Of a stretch of DNA of 11,150 bases, positions 1 to 5,521 are shown piece by piece. The notes beneath the pieces are model-generated. The model saw only the letters and a program-made list of their open reading frames with translations, had not been told where the DNA came from and did not search any database. A program made the position numbers and the translations under genes. Every line of letters starts with the position of its first letter. Position 1 is the stretch's first letter. Origin of the DNA: Selenomonadaceae bacterium. GTDB lineage: Bacteria; Bacillota; Negativicutes; Selenomonadales; Selenomonadaceae. Location of the stretch: positions 1-11,150 of the forward strand of contig JAFPCE010000258.1 in NCBI GenBank assembly GCA_017390245.1, in the 5' to 3' direction.

Positions 1-123
1 AAGCGCAAACCGATGTCCGAGAAGGAGAAGCTCAAGGCTGCCCAGGCCAAAGCCAAGGCAGATAACACACAACAGCACCAGTACCATCATACGGTTCAGC
101 CTTGGGAACTTATGCAAAAGTGA
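1..123 (+). other. Open frame tail, possible C-terminus of a truncated gene
   Basis: The plus strand is open from the window edge to a TGA at 121-123. The first 20 codons are rich in Lys, Ala and Glu and use mostly G/C-ending codons (AAG, GAG, GCC, CTC), which looks like real coding sequence and is unlike the AT-richer DNA that follows. From about position 60 onward the same bases, read on the minus strand, continue the SNF transporter, so the last 20 or so codons here are probably antisense read-through across a junction. The likely reading is the end of an unknown plus-strand gene joined to transporter DNA by a rearrangement or an assembly join. It could also be chance. I cannot name a family. 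Confidence 0.3.
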
Positions 124-1122
124 CTAAGCTACTGCCTCAAACATATTCTGCAGAGAGCTGACGCCTGCACACAGCATAGCCACATAAAGAATAATAGCAA
201 AAATCTGGCCAAAAGGAATATCCTGCAAAATATTTGGCAAGGTTACAAACAAAAGACCAGGACCTGCCCCTACATCCATATTATAGGCAAAGCAAGCAGG
301 AATAATTACCAGCGCCGCCATCACCGCAGCAATGGTATCAAAGAGACCAGTATGGCAGGCCACGCCAACTACGTCCTCCTTTTTAGACAGATATGCACCA
401 TAAACAATCATGCCGCTGCCAGTAACAGACAAGGAGAAAAAGGCCTGTCCCATAGCCCAGATCCAGATCATAGGATCTCCCAGCACCTCCCACTGAGGTG
501 TAAACATGAAGCTATAGCCTGCAGCTGCACCAGGCATAAAGAAAATACGCACAGCCAGCACCAGGAAAATCAAAAAGAACACCGGCATAATGATTTTATT
601 AGTCTTTTCAATGCTATCAGCACCAAATCTCAAGGTTAGCAGCGTAACCACCACCATGATTACATGATAAGGCACTACAGAAAACCCATTCATGGCAAAG
701 CCTTCAAACCACTGAGCCGTATTGCAGGTCATCAGAGAACCAGCCACTGAATCCACCAATGCCTTTAAAATATATGACAAAATAACCGCATAGCCAATGG
801 CAATGCACATAGAACCAGCCAGAGGCAGCCACCCTATGAACCCACCCAGCTTTCCAGCAGTTTTTCCCCTGGTAGCCCAGGCATTTTCATAAGCACCCAG
901 CGTACCTGTAGCAGCCCTTCTGCCCATAGAAAACTCAGCTGGCAGAGCCACATAGCTGAAAATCACCACAAACAGCAGATAAATCAGCAAAAATGCCGCA
1001 CCGCCATTACTGCCTACCTTATAAGGAAAGCCCCACACATTGGCCATGCCTACAGCAGAGCCTACAGATGCCAGAATAAATCCCCACTTGCTGGCAAACC
1101 CGCTGGTTTTCTTCTCATTCAT
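124..1122 (-). pseudogene. SNF-family Na+-dependent transporter, amber-interrupted
   Basis: Neurotransmitter:sodium symporter (SNF/NSS) family; intact members are membrane proteins of about 440-500 residues that couple Na+ entry to uptake of amino acids or similar solutes. The N-terminal signature ASVGSAVGMANVWGFPYK and following GSNGGAAF are the unwound TM1 and TM2 region of the family, and several hydrophobic segments follow. I place the start at 1122 (MNEKKTSG) rather than 1146, because GTGAGG lies 8 nt before this ATG. The frame ends after about 333 residues at TAG (124-126), within the conserved SSLQNMFEAVA segment. Reading past the TAG in the same frame gives SLLHKFPRLNRMMVLVLL and a hydrophobic run, the expected continuation, so the TAG looks like a GAG-to-TAG change. 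Family-like sequence fades near position 60, so the C-terminal third is also missing from this window. Substrate cannot be told. It has its own extended -10 promoter. Confidence 0.85.
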
Positions 1123-1170
1123 ACAATATACCTCACAAGAATTCATATAATTGCAAACAAATACTTATCC

Positions 1171-1198
1171 ATTATAACACGAATTTAATTTTTGACAT
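1171..1198 (-). promoter_or_regulatory. Promoter of the SNF transporter gene
   Basis: On the minus strand TATAAT (1171-1176) is preceded by TGT, an extended -10 of the TGnTATAAT form. A weak -35 (ATGTCA, 1193-1198) lies 16 nt upstream. The site is about 50 nt before the ATG at 1122 and just beyond the kinase terminator hairpin. Confidence 0.6.
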
Positions 1199-1200
1199 AG

Positions 1201-1249
1201 AAAAAGCCCTGCAAGTTATGCGAAAAAAATTGCTAAGCTGCAGAGCCTT
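1201..1249 (-). terminator. Terminator after the histidine kinase remnant
   Basis: On the minus strand an 11-bp stem with two G-U pairs (arms 1239-1249 and 1203-1213) is followed by a run of five T. It starts 8 nt after the TAG of the kinase remnant. The 25-nt loop is larger than ideal. Confidence 0.55.
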
Positions 1250-1256
1250 GATAAAA

Positions 1257-2002
1257 CTATATTTTATTTGCTTTATTCACATAACGGCTGATAACCTTCA
1301 GCAGAGTATTCAGCTCCAGTGGCTTAGCCATGTGGGCATTCATGCCAGCCTCCACGCACTTTACGGCATCCTCTGTAAAAGCATTAGCAGTCATGGCAAT
1401 AATCGGCACATAAACAGCATCAATTCTGCTAAGGCTGCGAAGCTGGCGGGTAGCCTCCAAACCATCCATTCGTGGCATCATAATATCCATCAGCACCACA
1501 TCAAAGAAGCTGATTTTGCTGTTTTTAAACATTTCAAGAGCTTCAACGCCATCTCTGGCAATAAACACATCAGCCCCGGCATTTTTCAGCATAAAATCAG
1601 CAATCTCCACATTCACATCATTATCCTCCACCAGGAGAATCTTCAGTCCCTGAATATCGCTGAGAACACTTTCTTCCTGTTCCTCTGCATCAACAGACTC
1701 CAGGCATACCTCCAGAGGAATCCTGATAATAAAGGTAGATCCCTCCCCCTCAGTACTTTCCACAGTAATATCACCATCCATAAGCTCCAAAAGCTCCTTG
1801 GTGATAGCCATGCCCAGGCCTGTACCCTGATAGGTAGTGCCAGCTGTCCTGTGTTCACGGGAAAAGACCCAGCCAGGGAAATCTCATTCTGCTCCATCTG
1901 ATAGGTGAGACTCTTGCCAGTATCATACAGATAATGCAGCAAATTAAAAGGCTCGTACACCAGCTCAGTCTTGCCACTTTCAATGCGGCTCATATCCAGC
2001 AC
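1257..2002 (-). pseudogene. Hybrid histidine kinase remnant with receiver domain
   Basis: Remnant of a membrane or cytosolic hybrid sensor kinase. The 5' part (about 2002-1860) encodes LDMSRIESGKTELVYEPF, the end of the HisKA dimerisation helix, then YQMEQNE. In another frame the sequence resumes with SREHRTAGTTYQGTGLG, the G2 box of the HATPase domain, followed by ELLELMDGD and a complete receiver domain: ILLVEDN acidic pair, phospho-acceptor Asp in VLMDIMMPRMDG, Thr/Ala switch MTAN and Lys in MAKP. So the phosphorylated-His box, all sensor domains and roughly 100 residues of the ATPase domain (N and G1 boxes) are gone, with a frame change at the internal junction near 1855-1865. Upstream of 2002 the frame continues for 10 unrelated codons to a TGA at 2033-2035. 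The receiver could be made only if some internal start is used; I see no clear ribosome binding site for one. This is a deletion product, not a sequencing slip. Confidence 0.85.
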
Positions 2003-2041
2003 TGTTGCACCACTTTTCCAGTAAATACAATCTCATAAAGC

Positions 2042-2088
2042 AAAAGTCTGACTAAACTAAAATCATTCTTTAGAATAGTCAGACTTTT
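2042..2088. terminator. Strong bidirectional hairpin, orphan terminator
   Basis: A perfect 13-bp inverted repeat (2042-2054 with 2076-2088; core GTCTGACTA/TAGTCAGAC) encloses an AA/AA internal loop and a further CTAAA/TTTAG stem with a 7-nt loop. On the plus strand it runs into TTTTTGTTTT, on the minus strand into TTTTGC. No intact gene ends at it: the cupin has its own terminator at 2135-2165 and the kinase remnant starts just past it. It probably belonged to a gene now deleted. Confidence 0.7.
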
Positions 2089-2134
2089 TGTTTTCTGTTA
2101 AATGATAGCTTGTTACGTCTTATAAAAAAAACAC

Positions 2135-2165
2135 AAAAATCCCAGGATGCTTACACATCCCAGGA
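2135..2165 (-). terminator. Terminator of the cupin gene
   Basis: On the minus strand a 10-bp stem with two G-U pairs (arms 2156-2165 and 2140-2149, TCCTGGGATG/CATCCTGGGA) with a 6-nt loop is followed by TTTTTGTGTTTTTTT. It lies about 60 nt after the cupin stop codon. Confidence 0.8.
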
Positions 2166-2226
2166 CCTGCGATTTAACCATATAAGCCAATATTTAATAC
2201 AACATGCAAAGATTATCTGATACCAA

Positions 2227-2583
2227 TCATTCGTCCACAACGCCGTCAGTCATGGTATACTGCTCCAGAGAATTTTCCTTAGTCTGAATGCAGATAAAGC
2301 TCATAGCACTATCGCTAGCTGCAGAGAACTGGCGCTTGGCCGCTGGAGAAATCCGCACCCAGTCACCCTGCTCTAAAGCAATAGTTTCACCATCAATTAC
2401 CACCTGTCCCTTGCCAGACAAAATAGCATAGATTTCCTCATTCTGCTTATGATGATGGGAAAATGGCACTCCCGCACCAGCAGGCAGATTGTTGATACTA
2501 ATCTCCGCACCAGTCAGCTGCAGCTGATCATGCAGCTCAGTTCTAGCATCCTCATTAACATGTACCTTAGCAAAATTACTCAT
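2227..2583 (-). CDS. Small single-domain cupin protein
   Basis: A 118-residue cupin_2-type beta-barrel protein, probably cytosolic since there is no signal peptide. Motif 1 is clear: GVPFSHHHKQNEEIYAILSG (residues 38-57) gives H43, H45 and E50 as metal ligands and the closing Gly. In motif 2 (GDWVRISPAAKRQF) the usual His ligand position is occupied by Lys/Arg/Gln, so metal would be held by three ligands or not at all. Such small cupins are often isomerases, quercetinase-like or sugar-related enzymes, or ligand sensors; the sequence does not decide. The start is certain: AGGAGG lies 8 nt before the ATG. It is a monocistronic unit with its own promoter (2685-2713), palindromic sites beside that promoter, and a terminator. 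The regulated-promoter look suggests an inducible stress or redox role, which is inference. Confidence 0.85.
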   Translation of the reverse strand: MSNFAKVHVNEDARTELHDQLQLTGAEISINNLPAGAGVPFSHHHKQNEEIYAILSGKGQVVIDGETIALEQGDWVRISPAAKRQFSAASDSAMSFICIQTKENSLEQYTMTDGVVDE

Positions 2584-2684
2584 TTTATATTCCTCCTAAA
2601 CACAATCATCAAAATCTGCATTATATTCAACACCAGGCCAAGCCATCTGCCCAGCCTGCTTTCCTATGTCCCCGGGATGATTGT

Positions 2685-2713
2685 AGTATAGCAGTCCCCA
2701 TGAGCCTTGTGAA
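2685..2713 (-). promoter_or_regulatory. Promoter of the cupin gene
   Basis: Minus strand: -35 TTCACA (2708-2713), 17-nt spacer, -10 TATACT (2685-2690) preceded by TGC, giving an extended -10. Both hexamers match consensus at 5 of 6 positions. The transcript would begin near 2678 with a leader of about 95 nt. Confidence 0.7.
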
Positions 2714-2751
2714 GTACGCACTTTCAAGTGCCATAGTTACCACCAGGTAAC
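2712..2751. promoter_or_regulatory. Stacked palindromes, probable operator of the cupin gene
   Basis: Two perfect inverted repeats lie end to end directly upstream of the cupin -35: GCACTT-TC-AAGTGC (2718-2731) and GTTACC-ACCA-GGTAAC (2736-2751). A third, overlapping repeat AAGT-ACGC-ACTT (2712-2723) touches the -35 hexamer. Spaced AAGT/ACTT and GTTAC half-sites are reminiscent of HxlR/DUF24-type operators, but no such regulator gene is in the window, so the binding protein is unknown. Confidence 0.5.
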
Positions 2752-2781
2752 CTTTTGACCATTACTAGGCTTATAGGCTAT

Positions 2782-2801
2782 AAAATTTTTCAAAAATTTT
2801 T
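2782..2801 (-). terminator. Weak A/T-only hairpin after the phosphodiesterase gene
   Basis: A near-perfect A/T palindrome (AAAATTTTT-C-AAAAATTTT on the plus strand) overlaps the stop codon of the YfcE-like gene. With no G-C pairs it is a poor terminator; it is listed because no better one follows that gene. Confidence 0.25.
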
Positions 2802-3255
2802 AAATTGGCACATTAACCCTCTTAATGGAAATATCCTTGCCATCCACCTGCATAATCACATAGCTCAGGCCATAATTAAATCTAGGCCGGCCACAGCTGC
2901 CAGGATTCAGCCACAGCCTGCCATCAATCTCCTCTTGGAAAAACTGATGGGAATGGCCAAAAATCACCCCATCTATGCCAGCCAGATCCTTTGGCACATA
3001 ATACTTGTTATGAATCAGGAAAAATTTGCAGTCCTCTATAGTAAACACCAGTGACTCAGGCAGCTTCCCTGCCAGCTCCCAGTCATTGTTGCCCTGCACC
3101 GCATACAAAGGCGCAATAGCCTCTAAATCCGACAACACATCACCATCAGCAAAATCCCCTGCATGGATAATGGCATCACAGCCCATAATCCCCTGTACCA
3201 CCTCAGGCCGCAGCACCCCATGGGTATCTGACAGCACCGCAATCGTCTTACTCAT
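2800..3255 (-). CDS. YfcE/MJ0936-family metallophosphodiesterase
   Basis: Calcineurin-like metallophosphoesterase of the small YfcE/MJ0936 type, 151 residues (family usually 150-185), cytosolic. Metal ligands are visible in order: D10 and H12 in SDTHG, D34 in HAGD, N57 in GNND, H82 in FLIHN, and H101/H103 in FGHSH. The fourth motif reads IHNKYY instead of the common THGH; the metal-binding His is kept while the second His is Asn/Lys, as in some Firmicute members as far as I recall. E. coli YfcE hydrolyses phosphodiester bonds in vitro, and the physiological substrate is generally unknown. Start: GGGGTGA lies about 6 nt before the ATG at 3255. It follows the RNase H gene by 133 nt with no terminator or clear promoter between, so the two may be cotranscribed through the tandem repeat at 3296-3394. 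Confidence 0.85.
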   Translation of the reverse strand: MSKTIAVLSDTHGVLRPEVVQGIMGCDAIIHAGDFADGDVLSDLEAIAPLYAVQGNNDWELAGKLPESLVFTIEDCKFFLIHNKYYVPKDLAGIDGVIFGHSHQFFQEEIDGRLWLNPGSCGRPRFNYGLSYVIMQVDGKDISIKRVNVPI

Positions 3256-3295
3256 AAACTCACCCCACGTAAAATAGAATTCTCTTCACTACTTA

Positions 3296-3394
3296 TATAG
3301 ACCTCATTCAAATACTCTCGTTCAAATAATACTCATAAAAGCACGCTTATTCAAGCACATCTATTCAAACACTCTTATTCCAGCCACCCTATTC
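3296..3394. repeat. Degenerate 14-bp tandem repeat array, about 7 units
   Basis: On the minus strand the sequence from 3394 down reads as successive units of consensus GAATARGNGTGYTT: GAATAGGGTGGCTG, GAATAAGAGTGTTT, GAATAGATGTGCTT, GAATAAGCGTGCTT, a divergent 15-nt unit, GAACGAGAGTATTT, then GAATGAGGTC before decay. Units at 3381-3394, 3367-3380, 3353-3366 and 3339-3352 are in strict 14-nt phase. The first unit begins in the last sense codon (GAA) of the RNase H gene and supplies its TAG stop. Confidence 0.75.
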
Positions 3395-4045
3395 CAAAGC
3401 AGCCTTTGCCAGCTTATCCGCTAGCTCATTGCCCTCTACGCCAGTGTGCCCTGCCACCTTCACGAACTCCACCATATCCAGGTAATTGCTCATAAACAGT
3501 GCATAGGCCTGAGTCTCCGGCAGCTTTGCCTTCCAGTTTCCCAGAGCCCACTCCGCAATGCCATTATAATCATAGCAAAGCCTTATTTTCTCCACGCCGT
3601 TAGCCTCAGCCCACTTCACAGCCTCCATGGCACCCTGCATTTCCCCAGCCACATTATGCAGCTTAGCTGCAGCCTTAGAAGTGCCCTTGCCATTAAAGGT
3701 CTGCACCAGCACGCCATTCTCATAGACAGCCATCCCCCAGCTATAATCACCATTAAAATATGACCCATCCACAAAAATAGTCACACCAGCATTACCAGAA
3801 CCAGCCTCAGCTACACCAGCACCAGAGCCAGCCACAGCAGCTCCACCAGCCACTGCAAAAACAGACTGCCCATCTGCTAGTATAGTATTATCCTGCGCCA
3901 TAAAGGCCTCCGCTTCGCTTACATGGGGAAAGCTCTTAAATTTCGCATTAGGAAAGCCCTTTACCTGCTTCTGGCACTCAGCCCAGGTCTCATATATCCC
4001 CGGCACAAGGCCGCATTTCACTGCGTAATATTTCTTTTTCGCCAA
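3389..4045 (-). CDS. rnhA: Type I ribonuclease H with viroplasmin domain
   Basis: Degrades the RNA strand of RNA-DNA hybrids (R-loops, Okazaki primers) in the cytoplasm. The N-terminal 50 residues (KKYYAVKCGLVPGIYETW... FKSF...EAEAF) are the viroplasmin/RNase H1 hybrid-binding domain; an Ala/Gly-rich linker of about 25 residues follows, then the catalytic domain. Counting from the chosen start, the DEDD residues are D93 (FVDGS), E135 (NVAGEMQGA), D159 (CYDY) and D210 (NELADKLA), with the flexible-loop His at H200 (AGHTGVEGNE), so the enzyme should be active. I choose the TTG at 4045 (LAKKKYYAVK), because AAGGGTGA lies a few nt before it and the family normally starts M-A-K-K-K-Y-Y; an in-frame ATG at 4072 has no ribosome binding site and sits in the tail of the preceding terminator. 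Length is then 218 residues. Confidence 0.9.
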   Translation of the reverse strand: MAKKKYYAVKCGLVPGIYETWAECQKQVKGFPNAKFKSFPHVSEAEAFMAQDNTILADGQSVFAVAGGAAVAGSGAGVAEAGSGNAGVTIFVDGSYFNGDYSWGMAVYENGVLVQTFNGKGTSKAAAKLHNVAGEMQGAMEAVKWAEANGVEKIRLCYDYNGIAEWALGNWKAKLPETQAYALFMSNYLDMVEFVKVAGHTGVEGNELADKLAKAALE

Positions 4046-4081
4046 AATATCACCCTTAACAAAAATATCCAAACAAATTAT

Positions 4082-4138
4082 AAAAAATAGTTACCTGCAA
4101 AAGCCCGTAACCACAAGCCTTTATCAGCAGGTAACTAT
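4082..4138 (-). terminator. Terminator of mtaD
   Basis: Perfect 12-bp outer stem (ATAGTTACCTGC at 4087-4098 with its complement 4127-4138) around an inner stem with wobble pairs. On the minus strand it is followed by TATTTTTTATAATTTG. It starts 18 nt after the mtaD stop codon and is the strongest terminator in the window. Confidence 0.85.
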
Positions 4139-4155
4139 ATTTATTCACTAAAAAA

Positions 4156-5436
4156 TTATCTATTAACCAAATCCATTGCGCAGGCATTAGCCTCAAAGAG
4201 AATCTTCTCCTGATCCATGGTCTTAACCTCGCCCTTCTCCATGACAACCTTACCGTTGCAGAGAACAGTATCAACACTGCTGCTGTTAGCAGAGTACACC
4301 AGGAGAGACACCAAATTGTGACGAGGGCACCACTCTGGACGGTTCAAATCATACAGCACAATATCAGCCTTCCAGCCAGCCTCAATCTTGCCCACCTTAT
4401 CAAGCCACAGAGCCTGGGCACCATACTCAGTACCCATCTTCAATGCCTCAGCAGCAGGCACAGCCAGTGGATCCAGCTCCTTAGCCTTGTGCAGCATAGC
4501 AGCCAGGCGAACCTCCTCCAGCATATCCAGGTTATTGTTGCTAGAGCAGCCATCAGTACCCAGAGCCACCTTGATGCCTTTCTCTAAAAGCTTCTTGACT
4601 GGTGCTATACCGCTAGCCAGCTTCAGGTTACTGCCAGGATTATGGACAGGAGTTATCTTCTTGGCCAGCATCATATCCATATCAGCATCATCCAGCCATA
4701 CGCAGTGAGCCGCAATAGAAGGACGGTTAAAGAGGCCAGTAGCCTCAATATACTGGAAAGGACGCTTGCCATACTGTTCAGTTATCTGCTTAATCTCAGC
4801 CTGAGTCTCAGACATGTGAATATGCACATTAATGCCATTAGCAGCAGAAAGCTCAGCCGCATACTGGCAGAAATCAGGAGGACAGGTATAAGGAGCATGT
4901 ACACCTAAAAGGACACTAATCAAACCATCCCCAGCACCATGGTAATTCTTAAAGAGGTCAACGTTTTCCTCCAGAGTCTTCCGGCCGCTTGGTGCAAAGC
5001 CGATAGCACCACGAGCCAGGATACCGCGGATACCAGCAGAAATAGTTTCCTCAGCCACAGACTCCATATATGGCCCATACATATCCGCATAAGCAGTAGT
5101 ACCAGACTTTATCATCTCTAACAAAGCCAGCTTCGCACCAATGCGGATATCCTTTTCCACCATCTTGCCCTCAACAGGCCAGATTTTGTTGTTGAGCCAG
5201 TCCATCAGCTCCATATCATCAGCATAGCTTCTGAGAAGTGTCATAGACGCATGAGTGTGGGCATTCACCATGCCAGGCACAGCAAAACGATCCCTGCCAT
5301 CAATAGTATGGTCAGCCACAAAGCCTGCAGGCACATCACCAACAGCTGTGATTTTGTCATCAGTAATGGCGATATTGCCCTGCTGCACAGAGTAATCACC
5401 CATTAAAACATTAACGTCCTTGATTAAAATATTCAT
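4156..5436 (-). CDS. mtaD: SAH/MTA/5'-deoxyadenosine deaminase
   Basis: Amidohydrolase of the MtaD/DadD group, 426 residues, full length, cytosolic. It deaminates the adenine of 5'-methylthioadenosine, S-adenosylhomocysteine or 5'-deoxyadenosine to the inosine forms plus ammonia, clearing by-products of SAM chemistry. Visible motifs: metal ligands H60 and H62 (VNAHTHASM), H207 (VHIHMSE, with proton-shuttle E210), H244 (AAHCVWL) and D295 (LGTDGCSSNNNLDM). H180 in GVHAPYTCPPD and NPGSNLKLASG are also typical of the family. Start: AAGGAG 7 nt before the ATG. It lies 85 nt downstream of sahH on the same strand, separated by a terminator-like hairpin. Which of the three substrates it prefers cannot be read from sequence; the sahH neighbour supports SAH. 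Confidence 0.9.
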   Translation of the reverse strand: MNILIKDVNVLMGDYSVQQGNIAITDDKITAVGDVPAGFVADHTIDGRDRFAVPGMVNAHTHASMTLLRSYADDMELMDWLNNKIWPVEGKMVEKDIRIGAKLALLEMIKSGTTAYADMYGPYMESVAEETISAGIRGILARGAIGFAPSGRKTLEENVDLFKNYHGAGDGLISVLLGVHAPYTCPPDFCQYAAELSAANGINVHIHMSETQAEIKQITEQYGKRPFQYIEATGLFNRPSIAAHCVWLDDADMDMMLAKKITPVHNPGSNLKLASGIAPVKKLLEKGIKVALGTDGCSSNNNLDMLEEVRLAAMLHKAKELDPLAVPAAEALKMGTEYGAQALWLDKVGKIEAGWKADIVLYDLNRPEWCPRHNLVSLLVYSANSSSVDTVLCNGKVVMEKGEVKTMDQEKILFEANACAMDLVNR

Positions 5437-5463
5437 AGGAAAGCTCCTTTTCCTTAACTAGAA

Positions 5464-5496
5464 AAATAGCAAAGATTAGAAAAATCCTTGCTATTT
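5464..5496 (-). terminator. Hairpin terminator between sahH and mtaD
   Basis: A 14-bp stem with a single G-U pair (AAATAGCAAGGATT at 5496-5483 with its partner 5477-5464) and a 5-nt loop ends in TTTTTC on the minus strand, about 25 nt after the sahH stop. It should end or reduce transcription from sahH into mtaD. The T-run is partly in the stem, so readthrough is plausible. Confidence 0.65.
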
Positions 5497-5521
5497 CTCA
5501 AATACTTACGAACTCTCTATA

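Noticed and set aside
1218..1901. 227-residue plus-strand frame over the kinase remnant
   Set aside because: Low-complexity His/Ser-rich translation, antisense to a clear receiver domain; a shadow frame.
3296..3394. CRISPR array
   Set aside because: Units are contiguous 14-mers without spacers, and no cas gene is present.
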